A stretch of DNA of 19,979 nt, from assembly GCA_902826505.1 (NCBI GenBank), contig CADEFG010000018.1, forward strand, positions 1-19,979, given 5' to 3'. Within the stretch, counting starts at the first letter, position 1, and every line of letters starts with the position of its first letter. The position numbers and the translations under genes are program-made. This stretch comes from an uncultured Acidobacteriota bacterium. GTDB lineage: Bacteria; Acidobacteriota; Blastocatellia; Pyrinomonadales; Pyrinomonadaceae. The notes below the pieces were generated by a model that made no database searches, was not told where the DNA came from, and was given only the letters and a program-made list of their open reading frames with translations. This document shows positions 7,476-13,803 of this stretch, in pieces.

Positions 7476-8294
7476 ATGCATAAATTCGTTTCGCTCAATC
7501 TCCAAATCTTACCTGCCGACAAAACTTCCGTTTCCGCAATTTCATCCGCCGCGCTTTACGGCAAATGAATTTTTACAAACATTGCGAATTACAATGCGAA
7601 ACGATTTCTGTGATAAAAACACTGGCGCCCATTGCAGGACAATTCCGCGAAACTGAATATTGATCTAGGCGACTTTGACGAAGAAACCGTCAAAAATAAT
7701 TTCTTGCAGATAATTTTGCAAAACAAAATCCAAAAAGGACGCGCCCGACTGACTTTTTTTGATGAATCGGCAAGCGGCATCTGGAATTTCGAATCGCCGC
7801 AAAAAACAAGTCTGTTGATCACAACGGCTGATTTGAAAGAAATAAAAAACGAATTGCGGTTAAGTATTTCGCCGTTTCCCATAAATTCAAAATCGCCGCT
7901 TGCCGGTATAAAATCGTGCAATTATCTGGAAAATTTTCTGGCTCTCGAAGAAGCCAAAAAGCGTGGTTTTGACGAAGCGCTCCGATTAAACGAAAAGGGC
8001 GAAGTCGCGGCGGCTTCGATGGCGAACATTTTCTGGTTGAAAAATAAAAAAATATTGACGCCCGCGCTTGAAACCGGTTGTCTGGCGGGAACAACGCGCC
8101 GTTTTCTTTTGGAAAACTTTTCAATCGAGGAAAAATTCGCTGACTTTGCCGAAATAAACTTAGCTGACGAGATTTTTTTGACTTCGGCGGGAATCGGTCT
8201 GAAAAGCGTGAGAAAAGTTGACGAAAAATGTTTCGGCGATAAGATTACGGCAAAACTGCAACGTTTTTTTGACGAACAAACAGCCGATTTTTAA
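7476..8294 (+). pseudogene. Class IV aminotransferase / aminodeoxychorismate lyase-like gene with three in-frame stops
   Basis: From the ATG at 7476 to the TAA at 8292 one uninterrupted frame of 273 codons has the normal length for a PabC/IlvE-type PLP enzyme. The N-terminus (MHKFVSLNLQILPADK, then SSAALYGK) and the segment IFTNIANYNAKRFL match how this family begins. Codons 31 (TGA, 7566), 46 (TGA, 7611) and 47 (TAA, 7614) are stops. The family normally has Gly, Trp and an acidic residue there, so each is one substitution from sense. Downstream the fold is intact: codon 146 is the likely PLP lysine in LAGIKSCNYLEN, followed by GEVAAASMANIFW and ETGCLAGTTR. Initiation at TTG 7632 would give a 220-residue protein lacking part of the N-terminal domain, which I think unlikely to be fully active. 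PabC makes p-aminobenzoate for folate. The stop overlaps the convergent arsS stop by 3 bp. Confidence 0.7.
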
Positions 8295-9286
8295 ACAACC
8301 GTTCCGCCGCAGCTCGAACCGGCACCGGCGGTGCAGCCGAAACAGTGATTTGCAGTGGCGATCTGCCGGCTGTTTAGTTTTTCTAAGCTAAAATCGAAAA
8401 TCGTTTGCGGCAAATCTTCTTTTAACGACAATTCGAGCATCTGGTTAAAATCGCAATCGAAAAGATTTCCCTGCCAGTCGACGCTGATCAGGTTGCGGCA
8501 CATCAATCCTTCGAGCGTCGAAGGATTAAAGGCGTTGACCAGCCGTGTCATATAACTTTCTTCGTTTTTTGAACGGCGCAGCCAGTCTAGAAAACGCGCG
8601 ATCGGCATATTTGTGATGGTGTAAAGATTATTAAACGAAATGTCGTAGCGGGTTTTCAGTTCGCGTTTAAAATCCGCTTCGATCGCTGTTTGCGACGGCG
8701 GCAAAAACGCGCCCGTCGGATTATAGACAAGATTCAGGACGAGTTTTTCGTTCGTTCCATAGCCGACCTCATTCAATTTTTGCAGTGCTTTGACGGATTT
8801 TTCAAAAACACCTGTGCCGCGTTGGGAATCGGTTTGCTGCTCAAGAAAATACGGTAGAGAACAGATCACTTCGGCTTGCGAAGCGGCAAAAAAATCTGGT
8901 AAATCTTCCTGATCTTTCTCGAAAATGACCGTCAGATTGTGACGGATCAAAACTTGTGCGCCCGCGTTTCGCGCTTCGGTCACAAAATAGCGAAAATTCG
9001 GATTAAGTTCGGGCGCGCCGCCCGTAATGTCGAGAGTTTTTATCCGAAATTCACGCAAAACGCGCAAACAGCTTTCAATCGTTTCGCGTTTCATAATTTC
9101 CGTGCGCGCCGGGCTTGCATCGACGTGGCAATGTTTGCAAGCCTGATTGCAGAGTTTGCCGACATTGACCTGCAAAGTGTCAACGCGGGCGGAAAAAAGC
9201 TCGCCGCCGTTTAATTTTCGGCTAAAACTGATCGGTGAATCCGGCAAAGCGGGTTTGCCATTACGCGTGATTTGGACGGCTTGCAT
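8291..9286 (-). CDS. arsS: Arsenosugar biosynthesis radical SAM protein ArsS
   Basis: This 331-residue radical SAM enzyme carries the 4Fe-4S motif CNQACKHC (Cys46, Cys50, Cys53) after DTLQVNVGKL, then TLDITGGAPELNP, the SAM-binding glycine motif. The C-terminal DUF3641-type half includes MCRNLISVDWQGNLFDCDFNQML and ends CFGCTAGAGSSCGGTVV, with Cys315, Cys318 and Cys326 suited to bind an auxiliary cluster. This domain order is characteristic of ArsS. In Synechocystis, arsS together with arsM is needed to form oxo-arsenosugars, where it is thought to deliver the 5'-deoxyadenosyl group to dimethylarsenic. The ATG lies 4 bp after the NTF2-like stop, so the gene is the last of a compact five-gene operon. 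Confidence 0.93.
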   Translation of the reverse strand: MQAVQITRNGKPALPDSPISFSRKLNGGELFSARVDTLQVNVGKLCNQACKHCHVDASPARTEIMKRETIESCLRVLREFRIKTLDITGGAPELNPNFRYFVTEARNAGAQVLIRHNLTVIFEKDQEDLPDFFAASQAEVICSLPYFLEQQTDSQRGTGVFEKSVKALQKLNEVGYGTNEKLVLNLVYNPTGAFLPPSQTAIEADFKRELKTRYDISFNNLYTITNMPIARFLDWLRRSKNEESYMTRLVNAFNPSTLEGLMCRNLISVDWQGNLFDCDFNQMLELSLKEDLPQTIFDFSLEKLNSRQIATANHCFGCTAGAGSSCGGTVV

Positions 9287-9290
9287 ATTT

Positions 9291-9674
9291 TTAACTAAGG
9301 TCTTGGATTTCGCTGATTTTTCCGTCGGTAAAACGAAAGATCGATTTTCCTTTCAATTCGATTTTGTCGCCCGCCTTCAACCCGTTCGGCAAATCGGCGG
9401 CAAGCGTTGCGCGGTAATCAATATCAATTTCACAACCGTCTTCACTAAAAACCATATTTTTAATTTTTTGTTCTCGTTCGGTAAAAAAATCGACGACCTG
9501 TTCCGCTTGCTCTCTAAAAGCCTCAATTCCTTCGAGTTCAAGCGTTAATTCGCCGTTTGAAATGTTTTTGAAAATTATCCGGTCGTGCAAATCCGTCAAC
9601 ATTCGCGCGATGTCAAAATCGTTATATGCCCGCACGTAATTTTCGACCATATTTTTTTTCGTTTCGTCCGTCAT
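9291..9674 (-). CDS. NTF2/SnoaL-like fold protein in the arsenosugar operon
   Basis: This 127-residue cytosolic protein resembles nuclear transport factor 2-like (SnoaL-type) proteins. It has an N-terminal helical pair (VENYVRAYNDFDIARMLTDL) followed by strand-rich sequence (HDRIIFKNIS, EIDIDYRATLAADLP, KSIFRFTDGKISEIQDLS), the usual cone-shaped fold. Such proteins bind small molecules or act as isomerases, and the sequence shows no assignable catalytic residues. The start is backed by GGAAG just upstream of the ATG. It sits 16 bp after the peroxidase-like gene and 4 bp before arsS, so a role linked to the arsenic product is likely but unproven. Confidence 0.75.
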   Translation of the reverse strand: MTDETKKNMVENYVRAYNDFDIARMLTDLHDRIIFKNISNGELTLELEGIEAFREQAEQVVDFFTEREQKIKNMVFSEDGCEIDIDYRATLAADLPNGLKAGDKIELKGKSIFRFTDGKISEIQDLS

Positions 9675-9690
9675 AAAACTTCCAATCGAT

Positions 9691-10020
9691 TCACATTGAA
9701 ACTTTATCGTGCGCGTTATGCGATTGAATTCCGTGAACGAGCGACGCGCCGCCGCGAATTGCCGACGCGAGATGGATCGATTCGGTCATCTGCTCCATAT
9801 TCGAGCCGTTTTCCAGACAACTGTTTGTAAAAGCGTCAATGCAATACGGACATTGCACCGTGACGGCGACTGCCAGACCGATTAAAGCCTTTTCACGCTT
9901 TGAAAGCGCACCCTCTTCCTGACAAGCCTGATACCACGCGAGAAACTTCTCAAACAGTTCGGGTTTATGTTTGGCGATCTCGCCGAATCTTCCTAAATCT
10001 TCTTCGTTATAATAATGCAT
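9691..10020 (-). CDS. Arsenosugar biosynthesis-associated peroxidase-like (AhpD/CMD-fold) protein
   Basis: This small all-helical protein of the carboxymuconolactone decarboxylase/AhpD family carries the redox pair CPYC (Cys57, Cys60 from the chosen start) in AVTVQCPYCIDAFTNSCLENG, then SIHLASAIRGGASLVHG. Its relatives are frequent neighbours of arsM and arsS, hence the name; the reaction is not known. AhpD-type CxxC sites reduce peroxides or disulfides, so a thiol-redox step on arsenic intermediates is a reasonable inference. A TTG five codons upstream would overlap the dinB-like stop. I prefer the ATG at 10020 (MHYYNEEDLGRFGEIAKHKP), which fits typical family N-termini and leaves a 4-bp gap. 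Confidence 0.85.
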   Translation of the reverse strand: MHYYNEEDLGRFGEIAKHKPELFEKFLAWYQACQEEGALSKREKALIGLAVAVTVQCPYCIDAFTNSCLENGSNMEQMTESIHLASAIRGGASLVHGIQSHNAHDKVSM

Positions 10021-10024
10021 AAGA

Positions 10025-10507
10025 TTAACTTTCAAATTTCAGTAAAAATTTTTGTATCTGTCTTCGATGACGCAGAATATGGACGATCGCGTGTTCGAAA
10101 AGCTGGTCAATATTGTAATCTACGCCCCAGCGTGTTTTGAAAAAAATCGTTTCTATTTCGTCATCGGTGATCGAGCGTTCGCCTTCAAAGATTTCGGCGG
10201 TGTAAGCGAACATTTTATCAAGCTCGCCGCCGATTTCCGTCAGCGGAATTTGTTTGTCTTCGATCGGATTTGTGTCCATCGAAAGCGCGTCGCGGATATA
10301 TTTCGAATAACCGTAACCGGCGCGAACGACGTGATTCATGATGATTTGAATCGAACAGCAATGCTCGCTTTCGCCTTCGACGACGCATGAATAATCCGCT
10401 TCGCTGACATTCTGCAAAACGTATTTCAATTCAACTAGCGCCTTTTCGTATTCATCCAACAGCGAACCCGTCGCGCCTTTTCGATAATCTTGCAATGATT
10501 TTTTCAT
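10025..10507 (-). CDS. DinB-like (YfiT/DinB superfamily) four-helix protein
   Basis: This 160-residue protein has a DinB/YfiT-type four-helix bundle. His59 (IIMNHVVRAGYGYSKYIRD), His139 and His143 (QLFEHAIVHILRHRRQIQKFL) form the expected metal-binding triad, probably for a divalent metal, with His147 also nearby. Members include thiol transferases using bacillithiol or mycothiol and many proteins of unknown role. Placement in an arsenic operon suggests thiol or metalloid chemistry, which is inference. The ATG at 10507 shares one base with the arsM stop (TGATG) and is preceded by GGAGGA inside the end of arsM, so translation is probably coupled. A longer frame starting 10 codons upstream would lie within the arsM C-terminus and is rejected. 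Confidence 0.8.
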   Translation of the reverse strand: MKKSLQDYRKGATGSLLDEYEKALVELKYVLQNVSEADYSCVVEGESEHCCSIQIIMNHVVRAGYGYSKYIRDALSMDTNPIEDKQIPLTEIGGELDKMFAYTAEIFEGERSITDDEIETIFFKTRWGVDYNIDQLFEHAIVHILRHRRQIQKFLLKFES

Positions 10508-11670
10508 CAACAACAATTTCCTCCGGGTTCGCAGCATTCCGCGCCCGATAGATCCGTCGCGTTATATTCCAAACCTTTCGATTCGCGCGGATTTCGTTTC
10601 GCGTTTCTTCGACAATCGAATTCTTCGGCGTTTTCCAATGGAATATCGGCGAGCGGTTCGACTGTAATTATTTGCGAGGCGTAAGGTTCACGTTTATAAA
10701 TTTGAAATGTTTTGTCGCAAACTGCCATGCGGCTTCCGCGTTCCAGAACGTGTCCGTCGTCGTCGATCACTTTTTTCCACGGTCCTTTGTAAATGACGGC
10801 TTGATTGCGTTCCCAACACGCGCCTTGCTTTCCTTTGTAAGCAACGACCGTCAGTGAACGAAATTGGATGCCTTCGACCACGCGCCACGGTTTTTCATCG
10901 CGCTTAACGATCTCGATTCCGTAAAACCCGGCGCGTTCAAACGCTTCGATAAATAAATCCTCGCGAAACGCGCCCGATATACAACCCGACCAAAGCTGCG
11001 CGTTGTTTTGCAGATGTTCGGGAACATCTTCATCGGCGACAATATCGGAGATCGCGACCCGCCCGCCGCGTCTTAAAACGCGAAACATCTCGGCGAACAT
11101 TTGTTCCTTAAATTCGGGTTTGACGAGATTTAATACGCAGTTCGATAAAATAACGTCGATCGAATTGTCGGCGATCAAAGTTTTTTTCTTTTTTATTTTC
11201 GTTACGAACGATTCGTAAGCAAAAAGATCGTCCGCCGTTTTGATCGGATTTGTTTTCAGATATTCGTCAACCAAATTCAGATCCAATTTCAAATCCTGAA
11301 TCTTCCCGTAACGAAATTCGACGTTTTGAAAACCGATTTTTTCGCCGATCGAGGCGCGGTATTTATTCGCCAGAGCGAGCATTTCCGTGTTTGCGTCAAC
11401 GCCGATAACTTTGCCCGTTTCGCCGACGATCTGCGAAGCGATATAACAAATCTTGCCGCCGCCCGAACCGAGATCGAGAACGGTTTCGCCCGTTTTGACA
11501 AATTTTGAAGGATCGCCGCAGCCGTAATCGCGTTCGATGATCTCAAGCGGCAAAACTTTCAAATATTGCGGGTCGTAATCGACCGGACAACAAAGCGCGT
11601 CTTCTTTTTCCTGCGATGCCGCGCCGTAACGCTCGCGCACCGCATTTTCTATCTCAAAACCGTCTGCCAT
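10507..11670 (-). CDS. arsM: Arsenite methyltransferase ArsM
   Basis: ArsM transfers methyl groups from S-adenosylmethionine to trivalent arsenic in the cytosol. The 387-residue protein has the SAM-binding glycine-rich motif LDLGSGGGK (65-73) and the acidic end of strand 2 at VIGVDAN (88-94). The three family cysteines are Cys51 (RDYGCGDP), Cys178 (LSNCVLNL) and Cys230 (LWSGCISGAFRED), which correspond to the As(III)-binding set known from the algal enzyme. The tail is cysteine-rich (ECCEPGGNCC, 378-387), also common in the family. It starts at an ATG with AAGGT about 10 bp upstream. It is the first gene of the arsM-dinB-CMD-NTF2-arsS operon and is divergent from the DUF2064 glycosyltransferase across 40 bp. 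No ArsR gene or obvious operator dyad is nearby. Confidence 0.95.
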   Translation of the reverse strand: MADGFEIENAVRERYGAASQEKEDALCCPVDYDPQYLKVLPLEIIERDYGCGDPSKFVKTGETVLDLGSGGGKICYIASQIVGETGKVIGVDANTEMLALANKYRASIGEKIGFQNVEFRYGKIQDLKLDLNLVDEYLKTNPIKTADDLFAYESFVTKIKKKKTLIADNSIDVILSNCVLNLVKPEFKEQMFAEMFRVLRRGGRVAISDIVADEDVPEHLQNNAQLWSGCISGAFREDLFIEAFERAGFYGIEIVKRDEKPWRVVEGIQFRSLTVVAYKGKQGACWERNQAVIYKGPWKKVIDDDGHVLERGSRMAVCDKTFQIYKREPYASQIITVEPLADIPLENAEEFDCRRNAKRNPRESKGLEYNATDLSGAECCEPGGNCC

Positions 11671-11710
11671 ATTTACCTTAAAATGCTAAAAAAGCTAAAA
11701 TTTATTCCTG
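11671..11710. promoter_or_regulatory. Divergent intergenic region between arsM and the DUF2064 glycosyltransferase
   Basis: Only 40 bp separate the two starts, so both promoters must lie here or inside the opposite genes. TAAAAT-like -10 boxes are present, but I found no convincing -35 element and no clear operator palindrome. The glycosyltransferase ATG has no visible Shine-Dalgarno. Confidence 0.4.
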
Positions 11711-12376
11711 ATGAAACGTGCAATTATTATTATGGCAAAAGTTCCGCTGGCGGGAAATGTCAAAACGCGTCTGGAAATGATTCTTTCGCCCGAAAAATGC
11801 GCGCAGCTCGCCGCCGCTTTTCTGCAAGACGCGGAAAACAAGGCAAAATCCGTCTGCGAAGACACGTTTGTCGCGTATTTTCCGGCGGATAAATTTAAAA
11901 ACTTAGAACGAACTTTGCAAAAAGATCATATTTTCGTTGAACAAAAAGGCGAAAATCTCGGCGACCGAATGTTTCACGCCTTTGAATTCGTGTTTTCCCG
12001 GCAATTTGAAGAAGTCGTCATGATCGGAACCGATAGTCCGACGTTTCCTTTCGATTATCTCGAACAGGCTTTTGAATATTTGGAAACAAATTCGGATGTT
12101 GTTCTCGGAAAAACCGAAGACGGCGGTTTTTATTTGATCGGATTGCGTGTTTTGCGGCGTGAAATCTTTGAAAACGTTGCGTGGAGCTCGCCGCAAACCT
12201 TTGAACAGGTCTTTGAAAATATCCGCAAACTCGAATTACATCTGCGCGAAACGCCTGCCTGGTATGATATTGACGAGGTGCAAGATTTGATTCAGCTAAA
12301 ACACGAGATTCTTCAAAACGACAACGCCAAACGCCGCGCTCCGCAAACTCTGAAATGGATCAATGAAAATTTTTGA
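11711..12376 (+). CDS. TIGR04282/DUF2064 family arsenosugar biosynthesis glycosyltransferase
   Basis: This 221-residue GT-A-like enzyme belongs to the family often annotated as arsenosugar biosynthesis glycosyltransferase. Conserved stretches visible are the nucleotide-binding start IIIMAKVPLAGNVKTRL (5-21), VVMIGTDSPTFP (102-113, whose GTDSP is the presumed metal/nucleotide site) and KTEDGGFYLIGL, followed by the aromatic-rich end DIDEVQDL. It has no signal peptide or membrane helix. Divergent pairing with arsM through arsS strongly suggests a sugar-transfer step in arsenosugar formation; the donor and acceptor are unknown. DUF2064 proteins also occur outside arsenic loci, so the name rests partly on context. 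Confidence 0.85.
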   Translation: MKRAIIIMAKVPLAGNVKTRLEMILSPEKCAQLAAAFLQDAENKAKSVCEDTFVAYFPADKFKNLERTLQKDHIFVEQKGENLGDRMFHAFEFVFSRQFEEVVMIGTDSPTFPFDYLEQAFEYLETNSDVVLGKTEDGGFYLIGLRVLRREIFENVAWSSPQTFEQVFENIRKLELHLRETPAWYDIDEVQDLIQLKHEILQNDNAKRRAPQTLKWINENF

Positions 12377-12398
12377 TCAAAAATAGCGTGAATTTTCC

Positions 12399-12418
12399 CA
12401 AAAAACATACGTTTTTTG
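12399..12418 (+). terminator. A/T hairpin downstream of the DUF2064 glycosyltransferase
   Basis: CAAAAAAC (12399-12406) and GTTTTTTG (12411-12418) can pair around a 4-nt loop, 22 bp past the stop. The stem is almost all A-T and no separate U-run follows, so it is a weak terminator candidate at best. Confidence 0.3.
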
Positions 12419-12501
12419 AGAAAAGTTTTATGTTTTTTCCGCAAAGTTTTATGTTTTTTCACAAATAATTTATGGAAAAGTGAAAATGTTTTATGTTTTT
12501 T
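12404..12501. repeat. 21-bp-period repeat with phased T tracts
   Basis: GTTTTATGTTTTTT occurs exactly at 12425-12438, 12446-12459 and 12488-12501. The offsets are 21 and 42 bp. A degenerate unit with the ATG core in register lies at 12467-12480, and a further one (ACGTTTTTT, 12409-12417) lies one period upstream, giving about five units. The T6 tracts therefore recur every two helical turns. The array sits between convergent genes. Short frames across it encode only low-complexity heptapeptide repeats and are not credible genes. The rest of the spacer, to 12585, is AT-rich with imperfect inverted repeats around 12535-12575. Confidence 0.7.
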
Positions 12502-12585
12502 GGGAAAAAACACGTGGAAAAGCAGAAAAAATTTCGAATTATTTTTAAAAATTCACGAATTTTTTAAAAATTTCGTTTGTTTTTT

Positions 12586-13704
12586 CTATTTTTCCGCGTG
12601 ATTTTGCAGGATTTCCCGGTATAAATTCTCGGTTTTTTCGATCATTTCATCCAAAGAAAAATGTTTTTCGGCAAACGTCTGCGCGTTTTTGGCGAGAAAT
12701 TCGCGTTTTTCCGAAGCGATCAGAAGATTTCCGATCGCTTCGGCAAGTTTCAGAGGTTCTTTGACCGGCACGAGCAGCGCCGTTTCGTCATTTTTTAAAA
12801 GCTCTTTTGCGCCTTCGGTTTCGGTCGCGACGATCGCCGTTCGATTTGCCATCGCTTCCAAGATCGCGAGACCGAAACTCTCGGAATGCGAAGCCGAAAC
12901 GAAAATATCGAGACTCGCGAGCAGAGTTTGCATATCTTCGACCCAATCGAGAAACAAAAAGCGTTTTTCGAGATCAAAAACCTTGACCAAACGCTTTAGA
13001 TCACGCCGGAATTGTTGATTTGTCGAATTATCTTTACCGACTACGACAAAAAACGCGGCATTGCTCTGTTTTGCCGTTTCATTCGCTGCGAGCACGAAAT
13101 CGCGCTGACCTTTTAATTCTTTCAGCTCGCCGATCGTGCCGACAACCGGCGCGTCAAACGGAATATTGTGCAGAAAACGAAACTCTTCGCGCAATTTTTG
13201 ACGCGTTTCGCCCGTTAAGATCTTAGTATTGATGCCGTTTGAGATGATCTTTATCTTTTCCTTCGGAAAAATATTACGAAGGTTTGTTTCGACCGGATTT
13301 GAAACGGCGATCGCCTTCGAAAGATTTCGCAAAGCGAATCTGTTAAAGGGTTTCATCGGGAAAAGAACATGACGCGTCAGCACGAATTTCGCGTTTTTTG
13401 AAGTCCGGCAGACAAGACTTGCCGGAATATAATCGCGGGCGACGTGTGCGTGAACGATCTCGACATTTTTTCGATTAACAAAATTGGCTATTTTCTGCGC
13501 GCTGAAAATCCCGAAAGCGTTGCGGATCGAAGAATGAAAAATATTCTCCGGCGGCAAGAAATCGAACTTGTCCTGCCATTCATTCGTCGGACGAAGCACG
13601 ACAAAAACTTCGTGTCCGCGCTCCTTTAAGCCGCGACACAGATCAACCAGATGACGTTCGCCGCCGCCGAAAGTTCTCGCCGATGAAATATGCAAAATCC
13701 GCAT
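12586..13704 (-). CDS. Glycosyltransferase family 4 (GT-B) protein
   Basis: This 372-residue GT-B enzyme is predicted to transfer a sugar from a nucleotide donor onto a cell-surface or lipid acceptor at the cytoplasmic face. The N-terminal acceptor domain opens with MRILHISSARTFGGGERHLV (glycine loop 13-15) and has VEIVHAHVARDYIP near 81-94. The donor domain has GTIGELKELKGQRDF (189-203, with the usual phosphate-binding lysine) and the GT4 E-x7-E motif at Glu275 and Glu283 (SESFGLAILEAMA). There is no signal peptide or membrane helix. It stands alone on its strand between a convergent spacer and the terminator of the receptor-like gene, so its pathway (lipopolysaccharide, exopolysaccharide or other) cannot be inferred. 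No clear Shine-Dalgarno is visible. Confidence 0.88.
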   Translation of the reverse strand: MRILHISSARTFGGGERHLVDLCRGLKERGHEVFVVLRPTNEWQDKFDFLPPENIFHSSIRNAFGIFSAQKIANFVNRKNVEIVHAHVARDYIPASLVCRTSKNAKFVLTRHVLFPMKPFNRFALRNLSKAIAVSNPVETNLRNIFPKEKIKIISNGINTKILTGETRQKLREEFRFLHNIPFDAPVVGTIGELKELKGQRDFVLAANETAKQSNAAFFVVVGKDNSTNQQFRRDLKRLVKVFDLEKRFLFLDWVEDMQTLLASLDIFVSASHSESFGLAILEAMANRTAIVATETEGAKELLKNDETALLVPVKEPLKLAEAIGNLLIASEKREFLAKNAQTFAEKHFSLDEMIEKTENLYREILQNHAEK

Positions 13705-13743
13705 TGAATGAATTTTTTCACGTTCGGAACAAAATTAGCAAAT

Positions 13744-13774
13744 AAAAAAGGCACGCTTTACAAGAAAGCGTGCC
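13744..13774 (-). terminator. Strong intrinsic terminator of the receptor-like gene
   Basis: On the minus strand GGCACGCTTT pairs perfectly over 10 bp with AAAGCGTGCC (plus-strand arms 13750-13759 and 13765-13774, 5-nt loop) and is followed by T6 (13749-13744). It lies about 30 bp beyond the stop at 13803. Confidence 0.9.
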
Positions 13775-13781
13775 GCGAAAG

Positions 13782-13803
13782 GTTTTTCCTCGTGAGGAAA
13801 AAC
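13782..13803 (-). other. Second hairpin overlapping the receptor-like gene's stop codon
   Basis: GTTTTTCCT (13782-13790) and AGGAAAAAC (13795-13803) form a perfect 9-bp stem with a 4-nt loop. One arm includes the last base of the stop codon. It precedes the main terminator in the transcript and may protect the 3' end or assist termination. Confidence 0.6.

Noticed and set aside
7566..7616. Stop-codon recoding (UGA as Gly, Trp or selenocysteine)
   Set aside because: The two UGA codons align with different residues, one stop is UAA, other genes here use UGA as a normal stop (arsM), and no SECIS-like element is apparent.
8289..8294. Shared terminator between the pabC-like gene and arsS
   Set aside because: The stop codons of the convergent genes overlap, but I found no hairpin with T-runs on either strand around them.
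10505..10537. Longer N-terminus for the DinB-like protein
   Set aside because: The ten extra codons lie inside the arsM 3' end and the sequence is not DinB-like. The ATG at 10507 has a GGAGGA site.
12404..12501. CRISPR array
   Set aside because: The 14-bp core recurs every 21 bp without unique spacers of 30 bp or more, and no cas genes are nearby.
12313..12601. Two short frames with heptapeptide repeats on opposite strands
   Set aside because: Both arise from the 21-bp T-tract repeat, overlap each other, one runs into the DUF2064 gene and the other into the GT4 gene, and neither has a ribosome binding site.
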